Positions 50,520-59,704 of a DNA stretch of 64,000 bases are shown here, one piece after another. Both the position numbers and the translations under genes were made by a program. The notes below the pieces were generated by a model. It was not told the origin of the DNA and did no database searches. It saw only the letters and a program-made list of their open reading frames with translations. Position 1 is the first letter of the stretch; the number at the start of each line of letters is the position of its first letter. Source of the stretch: SIG459 sp045538735 (GTDB lineage Bacteria; Bacillota; Clostridia; Oscillospirales; Oscillospiraceae); contig JAZSRY010000032.1 of the NCBI GenBank assembly GCA_045538735.1, positions 1 to 64,000 of the forward strand. The letters run 5' to 3'.

Positions 50520-53155
50520 ACGTGCACCTCCTCGGTGGCTTTGCTGGGCACCGGCAGCCATGCTCTGAAATCCTGAGGATCCAGCCATACTCCCTCGGGC
50601 GCTCCCTCCGCCTTATACACCTTCACCTGAAATGCGCGGAGGGTATAGGTTCCCACTTCGGGGTTATAGGGGGCGCTGACCTTTGTCAGCAGGTTTACAT
50701 TCATTTCCTTCCAGCCGTGGGTATCGGTGTTGAGAGTTTCGGGAGTCCAGAATCTCTCCATATACACGGTGCCGGGCTTTATTCCCTCGGTGACCTTTGC
50801 AAGACCGCGGGTTCTGCCGCGGCGTGACTCAAGCCAGACCCAGTCTCCGTCTTCCACTGCGTACTTTTCCGCATCCAGCGGGTTTATCCACATTTCGGGA
50901 GCGGGATACATTTCGCGCAGCCAGGGGATGTTGCGGAGGGTGTTATGGTGGAAATAGGGTATACGGCCGCCCGTATATGTAAGGGGATATTCGCTGTCGC
51001 TGAGGGGGCTTTCCACAGGTTCCATATAGTAAGGCAGAGGTGAATAATCCTCGTCGGCAGGCTCAAGGTCTATGGGCATAAAGGGTCTGCCCGTGCGGCC
51101 GAGAGTTATCATGCTCTCCAGATAAATTTCGCATTTTTTGCTGGGTGTGGGGAAGCCCATAGGTTTATAGCCGTTCTTGGGGTCGGGCTGCTTATAAACA
51201 TAGTAACTGCGCCACTGTTCCTTGGGCAGATACTCAATGGGGGCTTTGGCGCAAAATTCCTTCCAGCTCATGCCGAGGCGCTCCACCCAGTGGCTGAGGA
51301 ATTCGTCCATACTGTTCCAGTAGGGCAAATCGTGACCCATATACTCGGCATCAAAGGCCTTCTGCATAGCTTCGTGGCCTTTTTCAGCGCAGCGCTTTGC
51401 CAGAAGAGACCAGAACATAGTCTCGTCTACAGTCTCCCAGAGATGGGTCACCGCCTGACGGGCAACAAGGGTGTTGCAGGTTTCAACCAGCATATCCGTC
51501 TCCAGCCATTCCTCCGCGGGTATGAGAATATCCGCATAGGCGGAGAAGGATGTGGGATACATATATACATGGACAATGAAGTCCAGCTTATGAATCGCTT
51601 CTTCCCACTTCTTGCTTTCCGCCGTAGCGGCAAGCTTATTGCCGGATCGGTCTATCCACATCTTAAGAGGATAGGGCTTTTCGGTGAGGATAGCCTCCAG
51701 AGTCTTTGCGGGAGAGCCTGCCCACCAGATTCCCAGACCCTTGTGCTCCTTTCCTCCGAGGCGCTTGCGGAGCTGCTCCGCGGGAAGGCGTCCGAGGGCT
51801 GCGGGCACGGGATAGTTGGGCATATCGAAGCATCCGCTTGTGCGGAAGCGCTGCATGAGTGCGCCGGGGCGCTCCACATTACCCATAAGAAGGTCAATGG
51901 TGGCGGCGCCCATGGCCGCCTGAACGGAGTTAGGATTCTGGTCGGTGGCAACGCCTATGGAAAGTCCACTGGGGATGTTGTCCGTGAAAATTCTTATTGC
52001 GGCTTCAATGCGCTCAGCGTCCAAACCGCATATCTCGCCGGCTCTCTCCAGAGTATATTCCTCGCAGCTTTCCCAAAGGAGGCGGAAGCCGGTTTTGCAG
52101 AGCTTTCCGTCCACAATGAACTCGCCGTCAAGGGCAACGTCGTAGTCATCATTCCAGGGATATTCCAGGGGCTTTGCGCTTTGACTTTTCTTATCCCATA
52201 CCATGTATGTGTCCTCGCTGCCTGCACGAAGGAGCATTTTGCTCTCGGTGTCTACAAGGTAGGGCAGGTTTGTCCACTTCATTACGAATTCGCTGTCATA
52301 GAGCTTGTTTTCAAGGATATAGCGAATCCAGCTCAGCTGCAGAGCCACATCCGTGCCGGGACGCACGGGAAGCCATACATCCGCCTTTGCCGCATCGGGG
52401 GTGAATCGTGGGTCGACAACAACGGTTTTCACGCCCTTGGCACGGAGGTCAACCACCATTCCGCCGCCGGATGCGGGGCAGGAATAAGAGGGGTCGGTGC
52501 CCCAAAGCACGAGAGCTTTTATGGGGGTGTCCTCGGGGAAATAGAGTTCAAGGGCGTTGGAGTCGGCTATGCTGGGGTCCATTCCGCCGTACATCATTGT
52601 GTAGGCCAGGACGCGGGGCAGGTAGCACTGGGCGCAGCCCGGTTCAAACCAGTTGGGAGTGCCGAAGATGTTGCAGAAGCGGGCGATGGACCATATCTCC
52701 GGGTTTCCGCCGCCTCCGGTGGAGCAGAATACGGCCTCAGCGCCGTATTTCTCGCGGGTCTCCATCAGCTTATCCGCAATGGTGTCCAGAGCCTCGTCCC
52801 AGGAAATACGCTTCCACTGACCGCTGCCTCTCTCCCCTACCCGCTTCATGGGATATTTGTTGCGGTTGGGGTGGTAAAGAGCCTGAATTCCGGAAAGCCC
52901 CTTGGCGCAGAGTCGACCCTTGCTCATGGGGTCCTGAGGGTTGCCGCGAAGGCTTATAACGCGGCCGTTTTTCACCGTTGCGATTGCGCCGCAGTTGGCT
53001 ATGCAGGCGCGGCAGGCGGTTTTTATCTCCTTTACGCCCTCTTCGGCGCAGAGTGCGCAGGCGTTTTCTCGGAGCAGTTTTTCTCCGCACACAGCGTCAA
53101 CTCCGCCTATTTCAAGGGCGGGCAAATAATCCTTAAGTACAAAATTTTCTTTCAT
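50516..53155 (-). CDS. Cytoplasmic molybdopterin oxidoreductase (DMSO reductase superfamily)
   Basis: An 879-residue bis-MGD enzyme. An N-terminal 4Fe-4S motif uses Cys48, 51, 55 and 83 (CRACIANCGAIATV); WFEPGCAQCYLPR at 169-181 is near the usual metal-ligand region; GTDPSYSCPASGGG and PVRPGTDVALQLSWIRYIL contact the cofactor; the C-terminal cofactor domain ends the protein. Extra N-terminal Cys (23, 33, 36) are unusual. There is no twin-arginine signal, so it works in the cytoplasm. Relatives include acetylene hydratase, thiosulfate/polysulfide reductases and gut catechol dehydroxylases; the substrate cannot be read here. Second gene after GntR. Confidence 0.92.
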   Translation of the reverse strand: MKENFVLKDYLPALEIGGVDAVCGEKLLRENACALCAEEGVKEIKTACRACIANCGAIATVKNGRVISLRGNPQDPMSKGRLCAKGLSGIQALYHPNRNKYPMKRVGERGSGQWKRISWDEALDTIADKLMETREKYGAEAVFCSTGGGGNPEIWSIARFCNIFGTPNWFEPGCAQCYLPRVLAYTMMYGGMDPSIADSNALELYFPEDTPIKALVLWGTDPSYSCPASGGGMVVDLRAKGVKTVVVDPRFTPDAAKADVWLPVRPGTDVALQLSWIRYILENKLYDSEFVMKWTNLPYLVDTESKMLLRAGSEDTYMVWDKKSQSAKPLEYPWNDDYDVALDGEFIVDGKLCKTGFRLLWESCEEYTLERAGEICGLDAERIEAAIRIFTDNIPSGLSIGVATDQNPNSVQAAMGAATIDLLMGNVERPGALMQRFRTSGCFDMPNYPVPAALGRLPAEQLRKRLGGKEHKGLGIWWAGSPAKTLEAILTEKPYPLKMWIDRSGNKLAATAESKKWEEAIHKLDFIVHVYMYPTSFSAYADILIPAEEWLETDMLVETCNTLVARQAVTHLWETVDETMFWSLLAKRCAEKGHEAMQKAFDAEYMGHDLPYWNSMDEFLSHWVERLGMSWKEFCAKAPIEYLPKEQWRSYYVYKQPDPKNGYKPMGFPTPSKKCEIYLESMITLGRTGRPFMPIDLEPADEDYSPLPYYMEPVESPLSDSEYPLTYTGGRIPYFHHNTLRNIPWLREMYPAPEMWINPLDAEKYAVEDGDWVWLESRRGRTRGLAKVTEGIKPGTVYMERFWTPETLNTDTHGWKEMNVNLLTKVSAPYNPEVGTYTLRAFQVKVYKAEGAPEGVWLDPQDFRAWLPVPSKATEEVHV

Positions 53156-53164
53156 ACTCTCCTC

Positions 53165-53899
53165 CTAATTTTCTTCGTCGCTCTCCGCAATGCGGGTGCC
53201 AGTCTCTATGGACTCAATGTGTCGGAGCATTATGTCCTGCGCCCCGGTCTCGTCGCCCTTTTCTATGGCATCTGCAAGCTCTGCGTGGAATTCAATGGAC
53301 TCATAATATTTCTCGGGGTGACGGCCATAGGCTTTTTCATAAAGTCCCATGTCCGTGCCCGCGGTGTGCATGATGTTCACAAACTGGATGTAAAAACGGT
53401 TGTGGGATGCCGCCGCCACGCGAAGGTGGAAAAGGTCGTCCAGCTCCAGCATCTCCGCAAGGCGCCGCTCCCCTTTTATGTAGGCGGGGACTGCATCCTC
53501 CATAAGGCGGATGGCTTCGCGGATTGCATCTATGTCCTCGGGCGCGGCATTGCGGGCGGCAAGGCGGGCGCTTGCCCCCTCCACCATGGCGCGGGTCTCA
53601 AAAAGGTCATCCGCAAGGCTGCGGTCAAGGGCGGTGCTTGTACGCAGTATCTGCCCCAGCACCTGAAGGTTGGATTCGGCAATATAGTTGCCCTCGCCGT
53701 GGCGCTTTTCTATGATGCCCATCAGCGAAAGTGCGCTGATGGCTTCGCGGAGGGGTACGCGGGATATTCCGAGGCTTTCGGCAAACTCGCGCTCACCGGG
53801 AAGGCGGTCTCCCCTCTTCAATTCTCCCCTTTCAATCAGAGCCAAAATGTGGTCAGCCACCTGTCGGCTGACGCTTGTTTTTTGTATCATATTCGGCAT
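53165..53899 (-). CDS. GntR-family regulator (FadR/FCD subfamily)
   Basis: A 244-residue regulator: winged helix LPGEREFAESLGISRVPLRE, AISALSLMGIIEKRHGEGNY, then an all-helical FCD ligand domain (SLADDLFETRAMVEGASARL) whose His residues can bind a metal and an organic acid. The ATG at 53899 has AGGAGG 5-6 bases upstream; an in-frame GTG lies two codons earlier. It heads the operon for the molybdopterin system and probably represses its own promoter through the palindrome at 53924. Confidence 0.93.
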   Translation of the reverse strand: MPNMIQKTSVSRQVADHILALIERGELKRGDRLPGEREFAESLGISRVPLREAISALSLMGIIEKRHGEGNYIAESNLQVLGQILRTSTALDRSLADDLFETRAMVEGASARLAARNAAPEDIDAIREAIRLMEDAVPAYIKGERRLAEMLELDDLFHLRVAAASHNRFYIQFVNIMHTAGTDMGLYEKAYGRHPEKYYESIEFHAELADAIEKGDETGAQDIMLRHIESIETGTRIAESDEEN

Positions 53900-53923
53900 A
53901 AGCACCTCCTCGGAAGTGTTGAT

Positions 53924-53948
53924 GGTATAGTGGTATTACCAGTATACC
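53924..53948. promoter_or_regulatory. GntR operator (25-bp palindrome)
   Basis: GGTATAGTGGTA and TACCAGTATACC flank a central T, with a single pair of mismatched bases. The core TGGTATTACCA fits the FadR-subfamily TGGTnnnACCA consensus. The site overlaps the -10 box of the regulator's promoter, which predicts repression relieved by an effector. Confidence 0.85.
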
Positions 53949-53969
53949 GTTCCTGCTGTTTTGTGTCAA
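53941..53969 (-). promoter_or_regulatory. Sigma-A promoter of the GntR/molybdo-reductase operon
   Basis: On the minus strand a consensus TTGACA (53964-53969), 17-base spacer and TATACT (53941-53946), the -10 lying inside the GntR palindrome. Confidence 0.88.
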
Positions 53970-54067
53970 ATATTTTCCACCGTTTTTGCCTGCCCGATGC
54001 AGGATTTTTCCGCGTATTGGGGGATATTCCCCTTCCCCGGGCTCCTGTTGAAAAATCAGCAAAAATC

Positions 54068-54096
54068 AAGGAGCGGCATAGGCTCTGCCGCTCCTT
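54068..54096. terminator. Hairpin, probable terminator
   Basis: An 11-bp stem AAGGAGCGGCA / TGCCGCTCCTT. On the minus strand GATTTTTGCTGATTTTT follows, so it could stop leftward read-through before the GntR promoter. Confidence 0.6.
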
Positions 54097-54188
54097 AAGA
54101 AATTGAGAAAAATATCAAAATTAGTATTGACATTTAAGGCTTTGTTTGCTAATATACCTCTTGCAGTCTGAACTGCGCAACAGAATAT

Positions 54189-54263
<75 letters not shown>

Positions 54264-54264
<1 letters not shown>

Positions 54265-54300
54265 AAAGTTCGGAAAACTACCTGTTTCCGGACTTTTTTC
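54264..54300 (+). terminator. Terminator after tRNA-Ala
   Basis: A 13-bp stem AAAAGTTCGGAAA / TTTCCGGACTTTT (one G-U pair) followed by T residues. Confidence 0.88.
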
Positions 54301-54484
54301 TTACCGAAAGTAATTTTTTCTGCGAAATAATAGCCTTCCCACACTCTGGCTACAACCACAACATATCTAATATGTCTATTGCGTCTACCTGTTTTTTGCC
54401 GGTCCATTATATGTTTTTGGCGATGCATTTTAGCTGTAGAATCTATTTTCCCTTTGGGAATTCATTCAAATACATCATTGTTTC

Positions 54485-54513
54485 TTGAAATTCAGCGTTT
54501 TATTTGCTATAAT
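54485..54513 (+). promoter_or_regulatory. Sigma-A promoter
   Basis: TTGAAA (54485-54490), a 17-base spacer and a perfect TATAAT (54508-54513). It drives either the short structured transcript ending near 54595 or the broken helicase gene beyond it. Confidence 0.78.
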
Positions 54514-54519
54514 AAAACA

Positions 54520-54595
54520 CAACGCTGTCAGTGTTGAAAATACGGCTGGCAGACCGTCCTGAAACCTAGCCCTGCCATTCCTGGCAGGGCTTTTC
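54520..54595 (+). ncRNA. Candidate small RNA or leader upstream of the helicase gene
   Basis: Between a consensus promoter and the gene at 54620, ~75 bases can form three hairpins: AACGCTG/CAGTGTT, ACGG/CCGT and a 10-bp AGCCCTGCCA / TGGCAGGGCT stem (54568-54577, 54582-54591) followed by TTTTC. The last looks like an intrinsic terminator, so the product is either a small RNA or an attenuated leader. I do not recognise the family. Confidence 0.45.
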
Positions 54596-54619
54596 GCATA
54601 TTCAAAAAGAAGCATTTTC

Positions 54620-56742
54620 ATGAGCCGTTGTTTATACAATAGTAGTTTTAAGAGATTCAATAACTCAGATAACAATTCACTTTTGGGGATACTATGTGAT
54701 AATTACCACGTTGAGACTCTAACAACCACACGAGTAGCGTGGAAGGTCGAAATCGCCATTATGAAGGAGGTTTTGTCCGCTTATTCAGGTAAGGTTGGCA
54801 AAATCATTTTTGAATATGACACCCCTCGTCTCGGCAAACGTTTCGATGTGGTATTACTTCTTGGCGGAATCATCTTCTGCCTTGAGTTTAAGGTCAGCGA
54901 ATCCAGAATACTAGAATCAGATGTGGATCAGGTGCTTGATTATGCACTCGATCTCAAGAACTTCCATAAATTCAGTCAAGATTATCTGATCGTACCGATC
55001 CTTATTGCAACCAACTACCGTGATGCATCTACCAACATTCAAATGTCTGTCTATGACGATGGAGTAATGACCCCACTGGTCACAGGGAAAGCAGGCGTTG
55101 CAAAGTTAATTGCAGAAGTGCTGCTACGGTTCCCCAGTTAGGCACCGGTTAATCCCGACTGGATTATAAACCCATACCCCTACAATCATTGAAGCTGCCA
55201 AATCATTGTACGAAAACCACTCTGTGGAAAACATCACACATCACGAAGCAGACAAGGTTTCTTCAAATAGAACGATTGCGTACATTCTGGATGTCATTCA
55301 GTACAACAATGCAAATCAGAAAATGAGTATTTGTTTTGTAACTGGCGTTCCTGGAGCAGGAAAGACGTTGGTCGGTCTTGATGTTGCCATAAAGCAAACC
55401 TACCAGCGCCATGATACTCCCGTTGAAGACGAAGGCGCCGTTTATCTTTCTGGTATCGGATCGCTCGTTGCAGTATTAAATGAAACTCTCGCACAAGATA
55501 ACTACAAAGAAGCGAAAGCTAAAGGTAAATCAAAGAAACTTTCTGATTCTCGTCGTGAAGTCAGTAAATCTGTTCAAACGATTCATCGCTATCGTGATAA
55601 CATGTTTGCAAAAATTGAGAACCCCGTTGAAAACGGAGTGCTTGAAATCGACCCAAAGAAGGCTGTTAAGAACGAGAAATCCGGCTTTGGTGACGTTGAG
55701 CATGTTGCTATTTTTGATGAGGCTCAACATTCCTGGGCCCTTAAGCGTCTTACAGGCTATCTAAAAAGAGGCGGAACTTACGAAAACAAGCTGAAAGTTC
55801 CTAATTCCCCGATGTCAGAGGCTGCCTTCCTAGTTTGGTCCCTTGATCAACGTGAGGACTGGGCAACAATCGTATGCCTGGTTGGCAGAGGACAAGAGAT
55901 CAACACCGGTGAGGCTTGCATATCTGAATGGATTGCAGCCCTTAACAAGAAGTTCCCGCATTGGAATATATACATCGCCCCCCAAGCTGACTGAGCCAGA
56001 GTAAGCAGAATGCAAAGTCAACGAACTGTTGGAAGGCAATCCGAATGTAACTTACGCAGAGAGTCTGCATTTGGGCGTTTCTCTTCGTTCCTACAGAGCG
56101 GAAAAGTTGTCAGCATTCGTCCATGCACTGCTATCCTTTGATGGCAACGCTGCTCAGTTGTATAGCGAAATCAAGGACAAGTATCCGATCGTGCTAACAA
56201 GAGCTATAGCAAAGGCGAAAAAGTGGCTCCACGAGAAAGTGCGTGGAACAGAACGCACCGGTGTCTTAGTAACGAAAGAATCTGCTCGATTTAAACCCCT
56301 GACTATCCATATTTTACCCTCTGGCGAAGAAAACGCCGACCACTGGTTCCTCGAAGATAAAGCCGACACAAGATCCTCAAATTATCTCGAGGACGCCGCT
56401 ACTGAAATTCAGGTCCAAGGCTTGGAGTTGGACTATACCTGCCTACTTTGGGATGCGGATATGAGATATGACCGTGGTAAATGGCGGTTCTATAAGTTCA
56501 ATGGAAAGACCAACTGGGTTGAACAGATAGGAAATACGGAGAGCCAGCAAGAATTGCAAAAATATATGCTGAACGCATACCGTGTTATTCTTACTCGTGC
56601 CAGAGTTGGAATGGTTATCTGTGTGCCTGCTGGAAATCCGAACAAAACATTTAGCGGTTTCTGGGAAGACAGCACACGCCTGCCTGAACATTATCACGGC
56701 ACATATCAATACTTAAAGGGACTAGGAATCAAGGAAATATGA
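54620..56742 (+). pseudogene. Broken DUF2075-type nuclease-helicase gene
   Basis: Three consecutive pieces of one gene. Piece 1 (54620-55141) has a nuclease-like region (PRLGKRFDVVLLLGG, then CLEFKVSE, a D..ExK pattern). Piece 2 (from ~55180 to 55994) has Walker A VTGVPGAGKTLVGLDVA and the Walker B-like HVAIFDEAQHSW. Piece 3 (to 56742) has VLLEGNP-like NPNVTYAESLHLGVSLRSYR and the C-terminal helicase motif RVILTRARVGMVICVP. Piece 1 ends in TAG at 55139, a frameshift lies around 55175-55185, and another lies between 55994 and 56029. The intact family member would be about 700 residues. The next gene overlaps its stop, as in two-gene defence cassettes. Confidence 0.85.
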
Positions 56743-56969
56743 GTAAATTTACAACGGAAATAGTAGCTGCTCTCATATGGGACAATGACAAATTTATGAT
56801 ATGTCAGCGGTCTGCGCACAAAGCGAGAGCCTTGCTCTGGAAGTTCGTTGGTGGCAAGGTCGAACCCAGCGAGTCAAAAGAGCAAGCTCTCATTCGGGAA
56901 TGTCAGGGAGAACTTGCAATTACCATTTCCATTGGTGATGTGTTTATGGATGTGGTTCATGAGCATTAA
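56739..56969 (+). pseudogene. Truncated NUDIX hydrolase gene
   Basis: Begins as a MutT-like protein (VAALIWDNDKFMICQRSAHK; WKFVGGKVEPSES). The NUDIX box reads RECQGEL where the family has RExxEEL, so a catalytic Glu is Gly. The frame stops after VVHEH at 56967-56969, near residue 76 of an expected ~130. Its ATG overlaps the helicase stop. The pair was probably co-translated before decay. Confidence 0.8.
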
Positions 56970-57016
56970 CGAGATAAACATGGTCCTCTTTGACCAAGAT
57001 CAAAATCTGTTAGGAG

Positions 57017-57208
57017 TGTAAGTGGCGTACAGGTGATCGAGAAGTGGATGCACAGCAGATTGTGGATTATGTGCGTTAGGATGGTAACTTCCTGAAGCTG
57101 TACTAGATTCTGCCTCTGGCGGCTCTGTATATGTGATTTTTTGTTATTGGTATAGGTTTTGGTCTCGCGCATAGTGCCTGCAAACATTTGAAAAAGGCGT
57201 TAGGCTAA
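57017..57208 (+). pseudogene. Decayed small membrane-protein remnant
   Basis: One frame reads CKWRTGDREVDAQQIVDYVR, stop (57077), DGNFLKLY, stop (57104), ILPLAALYM, stop (57134), FFVIGIGFGLAHSACKHLKK, end (57206-57208). Protein-like text on both sides of three stops suggests a dead gene with a hydrophobic C-terminus. Family unknown. Confidence 0.4.
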
Positions 57209-57228
57209 TATTATAGGAGGCCAAAAAT

Positions 57229-57303
57229 ATGGAAGAAAGAATCAAAGAATTGTATAATGACAAAGACTTCATAGAAACAAGGAGATCGTCATATGAACCA
57301 TAG
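57229..57303 (+). CDS. 24-residue ORF with strong ribosome site
   Basis: AGGAGG lies 9 bases before the ATG and the peptide MEERIKELYNDKDFIETRRS ends YEP, overlapping the start of the next gene. It may be a remnant N-terminus (its opening is reminiscent of Nif11-type leader peptides) or a translated leader for coupling. Too short for confidence. Confidence 0.35.
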   Translation: MEERIKELYNDKDFIETRRSSYEP

Positions 57304-57718
57304 AATAACATCAATATACTCCGATGACCAAGGCAACCTGACTGACAGAGAAAATGCCGAGCGTGTTGAGCTTACCGAATACAATGAAAACGGCATTCGC
57401 ATCAAGACTGTATACGGGCGATGGGCGGAGGTACCCACAACAGAAGAAATTGAGCATGACATGATAGATGCCTTCAAAGAGAACGAAATAATCACGGAGA
57501 TTGAAGCCGGGCTCGTGTGGAACTTTACGGATGACTCTAAGTACATTGCTCAGATATACAAAAAATACAGAGACTTTAACGAGATAGAAGAAGTACTTGA
57601 AAATCTGTACAGGTGCTTTTTTGGTTGTGGTTTTTTTCTCCCAGTCGAGAAGATGGGTAAATTGATAGAGCTGTCGCGGTTTTTCAGAGAGAATATCAAG
57701 GAGAAAAAAGCGCTTTAG
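57293..57718 (+). CDS. Unknown 141-residue protein
   Basis: An ATG at 57293 follows an AAGGAG site inside the 24-residue ORF. The protein is charged and soluble (VELTEYNENGIRIKTVYGRW; TTEEIEHDMIDAFKENEIIT), without membrane segments; RCFFGCGFFLPVEKMG is the only hydrophobic stretch. No family is recognised. It stands just upstream of the LRR gene in the island. Confidence 0.55.
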   Translation: MNHRITSIYSDDQGNLTDRENAERVELTEYNENGIRIKTVYGRWAEVPTTEEIEHDMIDAFKENEIITEIEAGLVWNFTDDSKYIAQIYKKYRDFNEIEEVLENLYRCFFGCGFFLPVEKMGKLIELSRFFRENIKEKKAL

Positions 57719-57747
57719 ATTGTCGACACTAAGGGGGCAACAAACAG

Positions 57748-58722
57748 ATGGAAACCAAACTATACAGAAATTTCGTGGACTTTGCCTTGCAGGCATACTC
57801 TGCTGATATTGCGAATAATCTGTGTGACGAATACCGCCATTTGCCACCGCGCATATACAGCCGACTTGCAACCGCTGGGAATGTTAAGATATACAATGGC
57901 AGCAACATGAACGAGTGTATGGATGCCGACTGCATAATTCTTGCCGGAGGGATAGAAAATATTGCTGACGATGCATTTGCCGGTAATGATACTATGCGCT
58001 TCGTGATCTTGCCAGACAGCATTAGAAGTATCGGTAATAACAGCTTTGCAAACTGTCAAAGGCTGGAAGGCGTTGTGCTGCCATCATATATTGCTTCGGT
58101 GGGAAGCAGATGTTTTTACGGTTGCACCGAACTTGAATTTGTATACGAGGGCTTCGCCATTACAGACTACATTGGCGCAGAAGCCTTTGCATACTGCCTT
58201 GCTCTGAATGAGTTTGAACGTGTTCGCGCCAGGGAAACGGGAGCATCTGTCTTTGAGTGCTGTGTTTCCCTTCGAGAATGCCTTTGGAACAGCGATACCA
58301 TTCCCGTTCGCACTTTTAAGGACTGCACTGCGCTGGAAAGCGTTTACATTGGCGCCAACTATGTAGGCGAAGAGGCGTTTGACGGATGCGAAAATCTGCG
58401 GGGATACACTGAAACTATATACTTCGACGGGTTTGACGAACGCGGTAATCGCGCGGGTGGCGAGATTAGACGTCAATGTTTTTTGCCTTCGAGGTTGACG
58501 CATATTGGAAAACATGCATTCAGAAATTGCCGTTCACTCACGAGCCTGGAAATACCGTATATGATTCAGCGAATAGAGGACGGGGCCTTCGAAGGCTGCA
58601 CAGAACTAAAGAAAGTAAAGAAACCGCTCAGATACCATGCTGAGTCACCTTTTATCGCCGAAAACATTTTTTATGGTTGCAGCAAACTGTCGAGGCGTAT
58701 CGATGTAAGCAAATTACTATAG
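57748..58722 (+). CDS. Leucine-rich repeat protein (BspA-like, LRR_5)
   Basis: A 324-residue protein of about nine BspA-type repeats, e.g. NIADDAFAGNDTMRFVILPD, SIRSIGNNSFANCQRLEGVV and LTHIGKHAFRNCRSLTSLEI. It lacks a signal peptide and cell-wall anchor, so it is probably intracellular, unlike adhesive BspA proteins. An inner region (repeats 5-6) is less regular. The ribosome site before 57748 is poor. In an island context it may be a recognition or scaffold protein; unknown. Confidence 0.8.
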   Translation: METKLYRNFVDFALQAYSADIANNLCDEYRHLPPRIYSRLATAGNVKIYNGSNMNECMDADCIILAGGIENIADDAFAGNDTMRFVILPDSIRSIGNNSFANCQRLEGVVLPSYIASVGSRCFYGCTELEFVYEGFAITDYIGAEAFAYCLALNEFERVRARETGASVFECCVSLRECLWNSDTIPVRTFKDCTALESVYIGANYVGEEAFDGCENLRGYTETIYFDGFDERGNRAGGEIRRQCFLPSRLTHIGKHAFRNCRSLTSLEIPYMIQRIEDGAFEGCTELKKVKKPLRYHAESPFIAENIFYGCSKLSRRIDVSKLL

Positions 58723-58842
58723 ATATGAAAACCCAGTTTGAAAATTTGTGCCCCTATCATAAATATGTTAGATCACTCGCTTAGTACAAATACTGATAAA
58801 TGGCAGTGTCCGGCTCCTCATGGCCTGATATAGGTGTATATT

Positions 58843-59334
58843 ATGTATGAAATAGTTGTTTGCCCCTTGAAAATGCTGTATCTGCTTTCAAAGGACGGAG
58901 ATAAGAATAATGTGGCCGTGATTGCGGTTTCCTCATACGGCATAAGGCTGGAGGAATTAAAAGGCTTTTGCGCCTCGATGTGCATGAATTTCGCAGATAT
59001 TACAGACGCAAAAAGGGAGGCTGCTTTTGCCACAGCTGACGCCGAACAGATTGCAGCCTTTGTAAAAAAGCTTCCGGACCGGCTTGATACGTTGTTTGTG
59101 TGCTGCGATAGCGGCGAATCCAGAAGTCCAGCCTTGGCGGCGGCAATAGCAAGATATAATGGCTTGGATGACATGTCATTCTGGACAAACCCACGTTATC
59201 ATCCAAACCCGCTAGTGTATAAACGACTCTGCACCGCCTTTGGTATTGAACTTGGCGAGGGCGAGGCTGATAACAGACTCAGCATTAACCGCAAGGCTTT
59301 TTCGGATGCTGTCAGGCAGAGTAATTCAAATTGA
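58843..59334 (+). CDS. Tyrosine/dual-specificity phosphatase-like protein
   Basis: A 163-residue protein carrying the P-loop signature Cys-x5-Arg in VCCDSGESRSPALAAAI. The residue before the catalytic Cys is Cys rather than the usual His. The predicted general-acid region is not obvious. The ATG at 58843 is preferred over a GTG at 58834. It could be a cytoplasmic protein phosphatase or a related hydrolase with plasmid or phage origin. Function is inferred from one motif. Confidence 0.6.
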   Translation: MYEIVVCPLKMLYLLSKDGDKNNVAVIAVSSYGIRLEELKGFCASMCMNFADITDAKREAAFATADAEQIAAFVKKLPDRLDTLFVCCDSGESRSPALAAAIARYNGLDDMSFWTNPRYHPNPLVYKRLCTAFGIELGEGEADNRLSINRKAFSDAVRQSNSN

Positions 59335-59485
59335 AACAAAGAGCATAACATGATTGCTATGTTGTTCTGGGCAATATAATAGGCAGCTGATATGAATTTG
59401 ATCCGGGCAATAAGAGCAAGGAATTCCCTATTTTTCTACGGAAGCCAAGAAACAAACCAATAAATCAGTTGAATGGATAAACAAA

Positions 59486-59704
59486 ATGAGCTACATAACC
59501 GTACAATAAGTGGCAAAGAAATAGGACATTTCCGACCTCCTCATGAGACGCTATCATGCACAGAATCGAATCCTAGGCACACCAAATACGATCGGCGGAT
59601 AGAACATCCCGGAGTATGCGGTATTTGCGCTGGAAGAATTACGGAATGAGCCGATAAAGGCATGGGCTTTGAACGATCGGCTTCGCAAATGTTCCAAACA
59701 TTGA
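59486..59704 (+). pseudogene. Decayed excisionase/HTH-type gene
   Basis: Begins MSYITVQ and continues VAKK, DISDLLMRRYHAQNRILG, TPNTIGG, NIPEYAVF with TAA or TAG interrupting after Q, KK and GG. This matches the MNYITVKEAAEKWxIS...GRSWxIP pattern of small excisionase-like DNA-binding domains; two of three stops fall where the family has Trp (TGG to TAG). The end at 59702-59704 is in frame. A dead mobile-element or Fic-associated gene. Confidence 0.6.

Noticed and set aside
50516..53155. Pyrogallol-phloroglucinol transhydroxylase large subunit
   Set aside because: Attractive by length and pathway, but that enzyme lacks the N-terminal 4Fe-4S motif that is clearly present here (Cys48-83).
59486..59704. 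TAG stop codons reassigned to Trp
   Set aside because: Two stops do fall at expected Trp positions, but a TAA also interrupts the gene, TAG serves as an ordinary stop elsewhere, and neighbouring genes have frameshifts, so simple decay is the better explanation.
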